Shown: positions 24,474 to 33,183 of the stretch, piece by piece | Position numbering within the stretch: position 1 is the first letter of the stretch | How the letters are laid out: each line of letters begins with the position of its first letter | NCBI GenBank assembly: GCA_026693085.1 | Contig: JAPLNB010000190.1 | Location: 1 to 45,457 of the forward strand | Direction: 5' to 3' | DNA: 45,457 bases | Source of the DNA: Planctomycetota bacterium | GTDB lineage: Bacteria; Planctomycetota; Phycisphaerae; Tepidisphaerales; Tepidisphaeraceae | Position numbers and translations under genes: made by a program | Notes under the pieces: model-generated | The model's input: only the letters and a program-made list of their open reading frames with translations | The model's database searches: none | What the model was told of the DNA's origin: nothing

Positions 24474-24848
24474 ATGGCGAAGCTCAAAAACTTACAGGAA
24501 CTGACGCGCGTGCGGGAACAGGCCAAACGCGACATCAAGTTGCGCCAGGACACCGGCACGACCATTTACATCGGGATGGGGACCTGCGGCATTGCCGCCG
24601 GTGCCCGAGAGACGATGCTCGCGATCGAACAGGAATTGGCCAAGCGCCAGATCGATGCGCACCTGACCACTGTGGGCTGCATCGGCATGTGCATCAAGGA
24701 GCCGCTGGTGGATATCCAGCAGGCCGGCAAGTCGCACGTGCTGTATGCGAACGTGAAGCCGGAGATGGTGCCGCGCTTGATCGGCGAGCACCTGATCAAG
24801 GGCGAGCCCGTGACCGAGTGGGTCATTTGCCGGATGCCGGTTGAGTAA
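24474..24848 (+). CDS. hndB: HndB-like thioredoxin-fold 2Fe-2S protein
   Basis: The 124-residue protein matches subunit B of NADP-reducing hydrogenases (HndABCD): a helical start 'LTRVREQAKRDIKLR', then 'IGMGTCGIAAGARE' and 'VGCIGMCIKEPLVDI'. Visible Cys are C38, C69 and C73, plus C118 near the end. It probably adds a 2Fe-2S relay beside HoxE and HoxF. HndB is usual in [FeFe] Hnd enzymes but not part of classical HoxEFUYH, so its place before a [NiFe] module is notable. The ATG at 24474 follows GAGAGG. Confidence 0.85.
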   Translation: MAKLKNLQELTRVREQAKRDIKLRQDTGTTIYIGMGTCGIAAGARETMLAIEQELAKRQIDAHLTTVGCIGMCIKEPLVDIQQAGKSHVLYANVKPEMVPRLIGEHLIKGEPVTEWVICRMPVE

Positions 24849-24881
24849 TTCCTCGAGCCGCTTAGGGCGGCAGGTGATACG

Positions 24882-27800
24882 ATGAGCGGTGTTAAAGGTA
24901 ACGAAACTCCGGCGGCGCAAGGCGACGAGCAGTACCGCGCGAAGGTGGAGGTTTGCGGTGCGGGGCGGTGCGGCGATGGGAACGAAGCGAAGGTCTTGCA
25001 CGCCTTCGAGTCGGAGCTGCAACGTCGCGGAATGACGCAGGAGATCAAACTGATCACCGGGCCATGCCGCGGGCTATGCCGGTTTGGGCCGACCGTGGTG
25101 ATTTATCCGGAGGGGATTCTCTATTGCCGCGTGAGGCCGGACGATGTGCCGGAACTGATCGAGGACACCTTGAACGACGGACATGTGGTGAAGCGGCTGA
25201 CCTACCAGGAGCCGCTCGAACTGCAGGTGTTGCCGCTCTACAAGGACCTGCCGTTTTTCAGCAAGCAGGTCCGGATCGCGCTGCACAACTGCGGCATGAT
25301 CGATCCGGAAAAAATCGACGAGTACATTGCGCGCGACGGGTATCGAGCGCTGGGAAAGGTATTGACGGAGATGTCGCCGGACGATGTGATCCGGGAGGTG
25401 AAGGAATCCGGGTTGCGCGGCCGTGGTGGCGCCGGATTCCTGACGGGCTTGAAGTGGGAGCTTTGCCGGAAGTCGCCGGGGACGGTCAAATATGCGATCT
25501 GCAACGCCGACGAAGGCGATCCGGGCGCGTTCATGGATCGGTCGATATTGGAGAGCGATCCCCACAGCGTGGTGGAAGGAATGGCGATCGCGGGGTATGC
25601 GATGGGCGCGACCAGGGGGTATGTGTATTGCCGCGAGGAGTACCCGCTGGCGATCCAGCGCGTGCAGTCGGCCATTACGCAGGCACATGAACTGGGGCTG
25701 CTGGGTGAGAAGATTCTCGGCAGTGAGTTCAGCTTTGACATTGAGATTAAAGAAGGCGCGGGGGCGTTTGTCTGCGGCGAGGAGACGGCGTTGATCTCGT
25801 CGATCGAGGGTCGCCGAGGCGAGCCGAGGCCCAGGCCGCCCTTCCCGGCGGTGAGCGGATTGTTCGGCAAGCCCAGCAACATCAACAACGTCAAGAGCTA
25901 CGCGATGACCCCGCAGATCGTCTTGAACGGGGCCAAATGGTTTGCGGGGATCGGAAGCCCCAAGTCCCCAGGGACCGCGATCTTTGCGCTGACCGGAAAG
26001 GTGATTAACACCGGCCTGATCGAAGTGCCGATGGGGATTCCTCTCGGCGACATCATCTTCGATGTCGGCGGTGGCTTGCCGAAAGGCAAGGTGTTCAAGG
26101 CCGTGCAGACGGGCGGGCCCTTGGGCGGGTGCTTGCCGGCGTCGAGCTTGAACACCCCCGTGGATTTTGACTCGCTGCAGGCGGCCGGCGCGGTCATGGG
26201 CTCCGGCGGCATGATCGTCGTGGATGACGACACCTGCATGGTCGAGTTTGCAAAATATTTCTTGATGTTTGCGGCGGCCGAATCGTGCGGAAAATGCGTG
26301 CCGTGCCGCGTGGGCGGGCAGAGACTGCTCGAGGCCTTGGAGCGGATCAGCTCGGGGAACGGGTCGAACAAGGATTTGCAGATCATCAAGGAAGTCTCCA
26401 ACAACATGATGACGTCGTCCCTGTGCGGGCTTGGCCAGCGGACGCCGGGGCCTGTGATGGCGTCGCTTCGGTTCTTCATGGACGAGTTCAGGCAGCACAT
26501 TGACGACAAACTCTGCATCGCGGGGCAGTGCAAGCCGCTCGTGCGGGCGAAGTGTATTAATACCTGCCCCGCGGGCGTCGATACGCCGGCCTATCTGGCT
26601 CTGGTTGCCCAGGGGCGGTTCACCGAAGGGCTGGAGATCCATCGGCAGCGCAATCCGTTCCCCATGATCTGCGGGCGGGCGTGCCCGGCGTTTTGTGAGA
26701 CCAAATGCAGGAGGGGTGAGATTGATACCCCGGTGGCCATCCGGCATGTGAAGCGGTTCATGGCGGACCATGAGCTGAAGACGCCCTGGACGCCCATGCC
26801 GCTGGGGACTGAGCAGACTCGCAAACTTGCGTTGGGGAAGAAGATCGCGGTGATCGGGGCGGGGCCGGCGGGGCTGACCGCGGCACTGAGGTTGGTCCAG
26901 TATGGCTACAAGGTGACGCTGTTTGAGAAACTGCCCGCGCCGGGAGGGATGCTTAGCTGGGCGATTCCCGAGTATCGGCTGCCGCGCGACATGCTGTTCA
27001 TGGAGATCGAGAACATCCTGCGAGCCGGCGTCGAGCTGCAATGCGGCCAAATGCTGGGCAAGGACTTCACGATCGAAGATCTGATCGAGCGGCAGGGATT
27101 CAATGCGGTGGTGCTGGCGATCGGCGCGCACAAAAGCCGGAAAATGGGCATTCCGGGGGAGGACAAAAGCGGCGTCATCAACGGCATCGACTTCCTGCGC
27201 GAAGTGGCGACCGAAGCGACGATGAAGGCTCTCGGCCACCAGATGCACGGGGACGTGCCGGAACTCAAAGGCAAACGCGTCGGCATCATCGGTGGCGGCG
27301 ACGTCGCGATCGACGCGGCCCGGGTCGCGCTGCGAATGGGCGCCCGCGAGGTCCACGTAATGTACCGCCGGACGGGCGATGACATGCCCGCCACGCATCT
27401 GCCCGAGGAGATCGACGCGGCGCTGGATGAAGGCGTACGCATCCACACCCTCGTGAACCCCATTGAGGTCTTGGGCGATGCGGCCGTGATCGGTGTTCGC
27501 CTGCAGCGGCAGCGCCTGGCGGATTTCGATAATTCGGCCAGGCGTAAGCCGGTCCCGATGGAGGCGGATGCCTACACCCTGAATTTGGATTTCCTGATCC
27601 CGGCGATCGGGCAGGTGCCGGATCTGACGTGGATGAGCCAAAGTACGCAGATTGAGGTGATCCGAAGCCAGACGTTTGTGGTGAACGAGGCGCTGGCGAC
27701 CAGCCGCCCAGGCGTGTTTGCGGCCGGAGATGCGGTCACGGGCCCCGCGACGATCGTGCAGGCAATTGCGCACGGAAACCGGGTGGCGGTGGCGATTGAC

Positions 27801-28085
27801 CACTGGCTGCGGACGGGGAAAACGACTCATCCGCACTTTGAAACGCCGCGGCATGACGTGGCGGCCGAGCATCGGCTGGAGGACTACGCCACTGCGAAGC
27901 GACCTGAGATTCCGAAGCTGCCCTTGGGCGAACGCGACGGAAATTTCCGCGAGGTGGAGCTTGGCCTGTGTGAGCAGGCGGCGTGCGATGAGGCGAAGCG
28001 CTGCCTGCGGTGTGATCTGGAATGGCTGGATGTGATGGGCAAGCCGCGGCCGTCGGGTAAGCAAGTCAGCGTTGCGGTGAAGTAG
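24882..28085 (+). CDS. HoxF/NuoF-GltD fusion: NAD(P)H-dehydrogenase with NfnB/StnA-like module
   Basis: One uninterrupted 1067-residue frame joins two flavoproteins. Residues 20-105: thioredoxin-like 2Fe-2S (C25, C30, C62, C66). About 125-540: NuoF/HydB core with FMN/NADH loop 'RGRGGAGFLTGLKW' (179-192), 'NADEGDPGAF', 'GAGAFVCGEETAL', an SLBB region and the [4Fe-4S] site C469/472/475 plus C515. 545-610: GltD-type Fe-S domain with eight Cys (C545, C550, C558, C562, C597, C601, C605, C609). From 654: FAD site 'VIGAGPAGLTAA', then 'GIIGGGDVAIDAAR' (about 801-814) for NAD(P)H, and 'GVFAAGDAVTGP'. The C-terminus has 'AKRCLRCD'. The separate pieces match StnB and StnA of the Sporomusa-type bifurcating transhydrogenase. 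Inference: it links NAD(H) at FMN, NADP(H) at FAD and the hydrogenase in one complex. No frameshift or internal start signal was noted at the junction. Confidence 0.92.
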   Translation: MSGVKGNETPAAQGDEQYRAKVEVCGAGRCGDGNEAKVLHAFESELQRRGMTQEIKLITGPCRGLCRFGPTVVIYPEGILYCRVRPDDVPELIEDTLNDGHVVKRLTYQEPLELQVLPLYKDLPFFSKQVRIALHNCGMIDPEKIDEYIARDGYRALGKVLTEMSPDDVIREVKESGLRGRGGAGFLTGLKWELCRKSPGTVKYAICNADEGDPGAFMDRSILESDPHSVVEGMAIAGYAMGATRGYVYCREEYPLAIQRVQSAITQAHELGLLGEKILGSEFSFDIEIKEGAGAFVCGEETALISSIEGRRGEPRPRPPFPAVSGLFGKPSNINNVKSYAMTPQIVLNGAKWFAGIGSPKSPGTAIFALTGKVINTGLIEVPMGIPLGDIIFDVGGGLPKGKVFKAVQTGGPLGGCLPASSLNTPVDFDSLQAAGAVMGSGGMIVVDDDTCMVEFAKYFLMFAAAESCGKCVPCRVGGQRLLEALERISSGNGSNKDLQIIKEVSNNMMTSSLCGLGQRTPGPVMASLRFFMDEFRQHIDDKLCIAGQCKPLVRAKCINTCPAGVDTPAYLALVAQGRFTEGLEIHRQRNPFPMICGRACPAFCETKCRRGEIDTPVAIRHVKRFMADHELKTPWTPMPLGTEQTRKLALGKKIAVIGAGPAGLTAALRLVQYGYKVTLFEKLPAPGGMLSWAIPEYRLPRDMLFMEIENILRAGVELQCGQMLGKDFTIEDLIERQGFNAVVLAIGAHKSRKMGIPGEDKSGVINGIDFLREVATEATMKALGHQMHGDVPELKGKRVGIIGGGDVAIDAARVALRMGAREVHVMYRRTGDDMPATHLPEEIDAALDEGVRIHTLVNPIEVLGDAAVIGVRLQRQRLADFDNSARRKPVPMEADAYTLNLDFLIPAIGQVPDLTWMSQSTQIEVIRSQTFVVNEALATSRPGVFAAGDAVTGPATIVQAIAHGNRVAVAIDHWLRTGKTTHPHFETPRHDVAAEHRLEDYATAKRPEIPKLPLGERDGNFREVELGLCEQAACDEAKRCLRCDLEWLDVMGKPRPSGKQVSVAVK

Positions 28086-28155
28086 GTTGATTTGAAGGCA
28101 AACGACGCGGCACTGCGGGCCGCAACGAAACGGTAAGCAAGCGGGGGTGGATTCG

Positions 28156-30009
28156 ATGGAGCTGAATATGGTTGCTGCTCCGGTTGTGAATATAACGGTC
28201 AATGGCAAGGCGATTTCGGCGCGGCCTGGTCAAACGGTGCTGCAGGCGGCCGCTGACGCGGGAATTGAGATCCCGGCGTTGTGCAATCATCCGCATTTGA
28301 GGCCCGAAGGGTCTTGCCGCGTGTGCCTGGTCGAGATCGAGAAGCAGCGGACGCTCCAGCCGGCGTGCACCTTCCCCGTGGCCGACGGAATGGTGGTGCA
28401 AACGGAGTCGGCGAAAGCCGTAGAGTCGCGGAAAATGGTCCTGCAGATGATATTCTCGGAACGCAGCCACTACTGCATGTATTGCCAGATGAGCGGGACG
28501 GCCCAGAGCACCGACTGCGAGCTTCAGAAGCTCGGGTATCGGTATGGCCTGAACCACTGGTCCTACGGGCCGAACTATGCCAAGAACTGGCCGATCGACG
28601 CGACGCGGACCCACTTTGTCATGGACCACGCGCGGTGCATCTTGTGCCGGCGGTGCGTGCGGGCGTGCCAGCAGATCGCGGCGAATCACACCCTGGGCGT
28701 CCAGCAACGCGGATTTAAGACGATGATCTGCGCCGATGACAATGTACAGTTCGGCGAGTCATCGTGCGTGTCGTGCGGAACCTGTTTGCAGGTTTGCCCG
28801 ACGGGGGCGCTGGCCGATCGGCGAAGCGCTTACCGGGGGCATGAGTCGGAAGTGACCCGCACAAAGGCGGTCTGCCTGGGGTGCTCGGTCGGGTGCGGGA
28901 TCGAAGCGATTACGCGCGACAATCAACTGCTGCGGGTGGAAGGGGATTGGAAGGCCGGCAACGAGGGGATGCTTTGCTCGGTGGGGCGGTTCGACGTAGT
29001 CGAGCCGAAGCCGGTGCGGATCATGTGGCCGATGGTCCGGACCGATGGACGCCTGGTCGAGACGAGCTGGGACAAGGCACTGACCTTTGCCGCCGGCAAG
29101 TTCCGCCAGGCCCACCGCGTGGCGGGCTTGGCGTCGCCCAGGCTGCCCAACGAGGCACTGGCGGCGTTTGCCTGCTTCTTCCATGAAGTGCTCATGAGCA
29201 ACGAGGTCGGGCTGCTCTATGGCGAAGATCCGCCCCTGGAGCTGGGCCAGCCGGCCGTGCTGCATGACGTGGCGGCGTCGGACTGCATTGTCATCATCGC
29301 CGGGAATCCGATGAAGCAGCAGAAGGTGGTCGGACACCTGATCAAGCGGGCGTATGACAACGACGCCAGGATCATCGTCGTCAACGATCGCCCGACAGAG
29401 CTGGATTCCTACGCGCATCTGCGACTGCAATTGCAGGATGTTTCGTACCACGGCGAGTCGCCGTTCGAGCAACTGAAGAACACGTATCACCTGCGCGGGA
29501 CCGGTGTGTCGCAATTGAAGGCCGCGGTCGAAGCGGCGCAGCGGCCCGTGGTGTTGTACGGCGGCGGCCTGACAACCACCGTTTATGCGGCCCTGAGGGC
29601 GCTGCCGGCCAAGGTTCATTTCCTGCCCCTGATCAACGGAACGAATGCGGCAGGCGCCGCGAGGCTGGGTTTGCGGCCCAGGCCGGTCCATGGCGAGGCG
29701 TTGTACGTGATGGTCGGCGACGACCTGCCGGACGGGATGGTGCTCCCGCACCGCCAGTTCACCCTGGTGCAGTCGGCGTATCGGTCGGCGTGGACAGAGT
29801 CCGCGGACGTGGTGCTGCCCGCGATGATCTGGGCAGAAATGAAGGGCCACATGATCAACATCGAGGGACGCAGCCTGCCGGTGGCGCCCCTGCTTGTCGC
29901 GCCAAAGTCCGTTCATGCCTGCTGGGAGACGCTGCTGCAGTTGTCCATGCGGATCGGGTACTCGCTGAGCTTTGACGAAATCTCGGATATTTCCAAGGCC
30001 GTTGTTTAG
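28156..30009 (+). CDS. NuoG/HoxU-like Fe-S subunit with truncated molybdopterin-type domain
   Basis: The 617-residue electron-relay subunit has a [2Fe-2S] ferredoxin (C43, C54, C57, C71), the His-Cys [4Fe-4S] motif (H105, C107, C110, C121, with an unusually long last spacing), two ferredoxin clusters (C161/164/167/171 and C204/207/210/214) and a further [4Fe-4S] of the molybdopterin-oxidoreductase type (C240/243/247/274). A domain of about 340 residues resembling the molybdopterin-binding fold follows ('SDCIVIIAGNP', 'ADVVLPAMIWAE'), but no Cys or Sec metal ligand is visible and it is shorter than NuoG or formate dehydrogenase. HoxU normally ends near residue 240. The ATG at 28156 follows GGGGGTGG. 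Confidence 0.88.
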   Translation: MELNMVAAPVVNITVNGKAISARPGQTVLQAAADAGIEIPALCNHPHLRPEGSCRVCLVEIEKQRTLQPACTFPVADGMVVQTESAKAVESRKMVLQMIFSERSHYCMYCQMSGTAQSTDCELQKLGYRYGLNHWSYGPNYAKNWPIDATRTHFVMDHARCILCRRCVRACQQIAANHTLGVQQRGFKTMICADDNVQFGESSCVSCGTCLQVCPTGALADRRSAYRGHESEVTRTKAVCLGCSVGCGIEAITRDNQLLRVEGDWKAGNEGMLCSVGRFDVVEPKPVRIMWPMVRTDGRLVETSWDKALTFAAGKFRQAHRVAGLASPRLPNEALAAFACFFHEVLMSNEVGLLYGEDPPLELGQPAVLHDVAASDCIVIIAGNPMKQQKVVGHLIKRAYDNDARIIVVNDRPTELDSYAHLRLQLQDVSYHGESPFEQLKNTYHLRGTGVSQLKAAVEAAQRPVVLYGGGLTTTVYAALRALPAKVHFLPLINGTNAAGAARLGLRPRPVHGEALYVMVGDDLPDGMVLPHRQFTLVQSAYRSAWTESADVVLPAMIWAEMKGHMINIEGRSLPVAPLLVAPKSVHACWETLLQLSMRIGYSLSFDEISDISKAVV

Positions 30010-30030
30010 CGGTCTAAGGAGTTGCGTGTC

Positions 30031-30573
30031 ATGCCAACGAAGGTAACGGTGGCGAGCGACTGGCTGGCGGGTTGTGCCGGATGCCACATGTCGCTCCTGG
30101 ACATCGACGAGCGCCTGGTGACTTTGCTCCAGCACGCGACGCTGTTGTCTACGCCCATCACCGATCTGAAGCACCCGCCGGACACCGGTGTCGATGTGGG
30201 CATCCTGGAAGGCGCGGTAAACAACTCGGCCAACGAAGCAGTTGCCAAGCAGATGCGCCAGCGGTCCAAAATCCTCATCGCGATGGGCGATTGCGCGGTG
30301 TTCGGCGGGATTCCAACCATGCGCAACTGCCCGAAGCTCGAAGCGTGTCTGCGGCGAGCGTATATCGAGACCGAGAGCACCGTGGACGGACGGATACCGG
30401 ATGATCCGGAACTGGCTGTAATGCAGGAGACGCGGCCGCTCGACCAGGTCGTCGATGTGGACATTTACCTGCCGGGGTGTCCGCCGCCCGCGGATGCGAT
30501 CTTTTACCTGTTGACGGAGCTGGTGGCGGGGCGCAAACCGCAATTGACCGGCAAGTATCTTGACTGGCACTAG
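30031..30573 (+). CDS. hoxY: [NiFe] hydrogenase small subunit, HoxY-like
   Basis: At 180 residues this is the minimal small subunit found in bidirectional NAD(P)-linked hydrogenases, with only the proximal cluster. Ligands are likely in 'LAGCAGCHMSLLD' (C15, C18), 'GDCAVFGGIPT' and 'LPGCPPPADAI'. AAGGAG (30016-30021) lies 9 nt before the ATG at 30031. No export signal is present. It passes electrons to the NuoG/HoxU-like subunit encoded upstream. Confidence 0.93.
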   Translation: MPTKVTVASDWLAGCAGCHMSLLDIDERLVTLLQHATLLSTPITDLKHPPDTGVDVGILEGAVNNSANEAVAKQMRQRSKILIAMGDCAVFGGIPTMRNCPKLEACLRRAYIETESTVDGRIPDDPELAVMQETRPLDQVVDVDIYLPGCPPPADAIFYLLTELVAGRKPQLTGKYLDWH

Positions 30574-30591
30574 ATGATTTAGGAGAGTCCG

Positions 30592-32019
30592 ATGGGCCGA
30601 ATGATCACGATCGAGCCTGTGACCCGAATTGAAGGCCACGCGAAGGTGACCATTCACCTCGACGACGCCGGCAACGTCGAAAAAGCCCGCTTCCACGTGA
30701 ACGAATTCCGCGGCTTCGAAAAGTTCTGCGAGGGCCGCCTGTTTTATGAGATGCCGCAGATCACCGAACGCATCTGCGGAATCTGCCCCGTGAGCCATCA
30801 CCTGGTGTCGGTCAAGGCATGTGATGAGATCCTGGGCGTCGAGGTGCCCCGAACGGCCAAGCTGTTGCGCGAGTTGATGCACATGGGGCAGACCATCCAA
30901 TCGCACTCAATGCACTTCTTCGAGCTGGCTGGGCCGGATCTCCTGCTGGGCTTTGATGCCGACCCCGCGATTCGGAATGTGGTGGGGGTCATTCAGGCTG
31001 ATGCCCAGCTCGCGCTGAAAGCCGTGACCCTGCGGAAATTCGGGCAGGAAATCATCTCTCGCTTAGGCGAGCGCCGGGTGCATCCGATCTTCGCCGTGCC
31101 CGGCGGAGTGAACAAGGCGCTGCCGGCGGCCGATCGGGATGCAATCCTCTCGCAGATCGCGACCATGATCGCCTACGTCCAGGACGGGCTGGCGGTGATG
31201 AAGGCGTGGATGGAAAAGCATCAGCAGGAAGTGGAGACTTTCGCGGCGTTCCCGACGGCCTATCTCGGGATGGTCGGCAAGGACAATTCGCTGCAACTTT
31301 ATGATGGCCAAATGCGGCTGGTCGACGCCCATCGCAAGGAGATCGATCGGTTTGACGGGCGAAAATACCTCGATTACATCGCGGAGCATGTCGAGTCGTG
31401 GTCGTATTTGAAATTCCCGTATTACAAGAAGCTTGGCTGGCCGAATGGAGTCTATCGAGTCGGGCCGCTGGCGAGGTTGAACGCGGCCGATCGCATCGAT
31501 ACGCCCCTGGCGCAGAAGGAGTTTGAGATATTCCGGCAGGTTCGCGGCGGAAAGGTGCTCGATGGGTCCCTCTATTACCACTATGCCCGGCTGATCGAGG
31601 ACCTGTACTGTGTCGAGCGGACGCAGCAGCTTCTGGAGCACCCGGAGATCCTTTCGATGCAGATTCACACGGCGGGGCGGGTGACCAACCGCCAAGGCGT
31701 TGGAGTGATCGAAGCCCCGCGAGGGACACTGTGGCATCAGTATTGGGTCGATGAGCACGGGCAGTTGGAGAAGGTCAACCTCCTCGTGGCGACGGGCAAT
31801 AACAATTACGCGATGAGCCGTGCGGTCGAAGAGGTGGCCAAGGCCTATGTGAAAGGCCCAGAGGTCAGCGAAGGAGCGCTCAACCGCGTAGAGGCGGCTA
31901 TCCGGGCGTATGATCCCTGTCTGTCGTGCTCGACCCATGCGCTGGGCCGGATGCCGATCGACCTGGCGGTGTATGACCCGGCCGGGAAACAGGTGAATCG
32001 CAAACGCCGCGGGCAGTGA
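30592..32019 (+). CDS. hoxH: [NiFe] hydrogenase large subunit, HoxH-like (group 3d-like)
   Basis: The 475-residue catalytic subunit has L1 'RICGICPVSHH' (C62, C65) and L2 'DPCLSCSTHALG' (C443, C446), the L2 form typical of cytosolic NAD(P)-linked enzymes. The 26 residues after H449 should be cleaved during maturation, yet no dedicated protease gene follows. It is similar to MvhA over its whole length ('RGFEKF', 'YIAEHVE.WSY', 'GVIEAPRGTL'), so the two are distant paralogues side by side. It is the last gene of the second operon and converges on a minus-strand gene 4 bp away. Confidence 0.94.
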   Translation: MGRMITIEPVTRIEGHAKVTIHLDDAGNVEKARFHVNEFRGFEKFCEGRLFYEMPQITERICGICPVSHHLVSVKACDEILGVEVPRTAKLLRELMHMGQTIQSHSMHFFELAGPDLLLGFDADPAIRNVVGVIQADAQLALKAVTLRKFGQEIISRLGERRVHPIFAVPGGVNKALPAADRDAILSQIATMIAYVQDGLAVMKAWMEKHQQEVETFAAFPTAYLGMVGKDNSLQLYDGQMRLVDAHRKEIDRFDGRKYLDYIAEHVESWSYLKFPYYKKLGWPNGVYRVGPLARLNAADRIDTPLAQKEFEIFRQVRGGKVLDGSLYYHYARLIEDLYCVERTQQLLEHPEILSMQIHTAGRVTNRQGVGVIEAPRGTLWHQYWVDEHGQLEKVNLLVATGNNNYAMSRAVEEVAKAYVKGPEVSEGALNRVEAAIRAYDPCLSCSTHALGRMPIDLAVYDPAGKQVNRKRRGQ

Positions 32020-32023
32020 TCGA

Positions 32024-32209
32024 CTATTTCGACTGAACCGCCGGCGCGTCCTTGGCCAAGGCATCGACCCGGCGGTCGATGAACCAGATCGATGCCAACG
32101 CGATGGCGGTGAGGATCGTGTACGCGGCAATCTTGCGCCACAGCGGCCAACGACGCTGTGCCCGCAGGTCGGCCGGGGCGGCTGTCGAGCTTGGGGAGTG
32201 TTCTTTCAT
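32024..32209 (-). CDS. Small single-pass membrane protein
   Basis: A 61-residue product with a polar N-terminus, a basic stretch, one membrane helix ('IAAYTILTAIALASIWFI') and a charged C-terminal tail. It overlaps the upstream hydrolase gene by 4 bp (stop/start), which supports that it is translated. I do not recognise a family. Confidence 0.6.
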   Translation of the reverse strand: MKEHSPSSTAAPADLRAQRRWPLWRKIAAYTILTAIALASIWFIDRRVDALAKDAPAVQSK

Positions 32210-33030
32210 GGCAATGGGCCGACCGGACGCGCGGGCTGCGTGCTGGCGGCGACATCGATCTCCTTGTCTTTCGGCGGTGAGCCGTTGAGCAGCAGCGGCG
32301 CGACGTAACCCCGGGAAAAGCGCGTCCCCAGGGCGCTGATGTGACTGCCGGCGCTGCCGTATTCGCGCAGCCAGACCAGTTTGTACGGTTGGGCGATCAG
32401 CTTCTTGTACTGCTCGGCGTCCGCGGTGTCCGGTTTAACGAAACCGTTCAGGCCGGCGGCCTCGACCCGCTGGCCGTCGATTGTGCCGAAGAGCTTCGTC
32501 CCGGTGCCGAGAACGATCTGGTCGTATTCGCTCGAGAAAACGTAGGCCTTCTTGTTCACGTGCCGAAGAGCCTTGGTCAGGTTGTAGTCCGGGCAAAGGG
32601 CCGGGGCGAACAGCAGCACGTAATCCACCTTCACCTCATCGGGCAACAGTTCCAGCGCCCAGACCGCCAAGCCGCACCCGCCCGAGTGGCTCGTCATGTA
32701 GATCGGCGTGTTTGGATGGGCGCGAAACTGGCCGGCGAGCTTGTCGGCGATTTTGCGGGCTTCCGTTTCGTGCCGCTCGCGGCCTTGAAGCGCCTCGATG
32801 CCGATCTGCCCGCCCGTCCAGTCGTAGAATTCGACGTCGGCCTTGAAGCCGCCCTGCGCCAGGCCGTCGATCAGCGTGTGATCGCATATCCGCTCGCCGC
32901 CGATGCCGTTGAGGTGAAGCAGATACGGTCTCGCGGCTGGCGGCCGCGCGGCCCCGGCGAGCAGCACCCAAGCGGCGAAAAGCAAAACGTATCTCATGAA
33001 ACGAATGGCTGCGGTCTGCTTTAACGTCAT
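32206..33030 (-). CDS. Secreted alpha/beta-hydrolase-like protein
   Basis: The 274-residue protein begins with a signal peptide ('MRYVLLFAAWVLLAGAA', cleavage near residue 28) and then shows an alpha/beta-hydrolase layout: 'PYLLHLNGIGGE' (oxyanion region), the nucleophile elbow 'MTSHSGGCGLAVWAL' with Ser in S-H-S-G-G, 'VDYVLLFAPAL', and a late 'GSHISALGTRF' that could supply the catalytic His. Substrate unknown; esterase or lipase-like activity is inferred. The GTG/ATG choice at 33030 is supported by a weak AGGGA. It is followed by the small membrane protein with a 4-bp overlap. Confidence 0.65.
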   Translation of the reverse strand: MTLKQTAAIRFMRYVLLFAAWVLLAGAARPPAARPYLLHLNGIGGERICDHTLIDGLAQGGFKADVEFYDWTGGQIGIEALQGRERHETEARKIADKLAGQFRAHPNTPIYMTSHSGGCGLAVWALELLPDEVKVDYVLLFAPALCPDYNLTKALRHVNKKAYVFSSEYDQIVLGTGTKLFGTIDGQRVEAAGLNGFVKPDTADAEQYKKLIAQPYKLVWLREYGSAGSHISALGTRFSRGYVAPLLLNGSPPKDKEIDVAASTQPARPVGPLP

Positions 33031-33183
33031 GAATACCGTCCCTGTGCTTCAGTGCGCCTGGCTCCTCCCGGGTTCCGGTATTCTAGGGACGGGGAGTTCG
33101 CGGGGGAAGCCCCTTTGTCGCCAGGGTCGGCTGCCCGCTGCTGCTGTTGGTTCCCAGGTGGCTTCCGTGCCGGTCCTGATCCA

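Noticed and set aside
25074..28208. A 1044-codon open frame on the minus strand opposite the hoxF-gltD fusion
   Set aside because: It mirrors a strong real gene in GC-rich DNA, is rich in Arg/His/Leu with no domain pattern, and has no ribosome site; it is a shadow of biased codon use.
28156..30009. Formate dehydrogenase catalytic subunit
   Set aside because: The molybdopterin-type domain is short and lacks the Cys/Sec ligand and the usual formate-site His-Arg; neighbours are hydrogenase genes.
28759..30906. A 715-codon minus-strand frame opposite the nuoG-like and hoxY genes
   Set aside because: It crosses two genuine genes and shows no recognisable motif.
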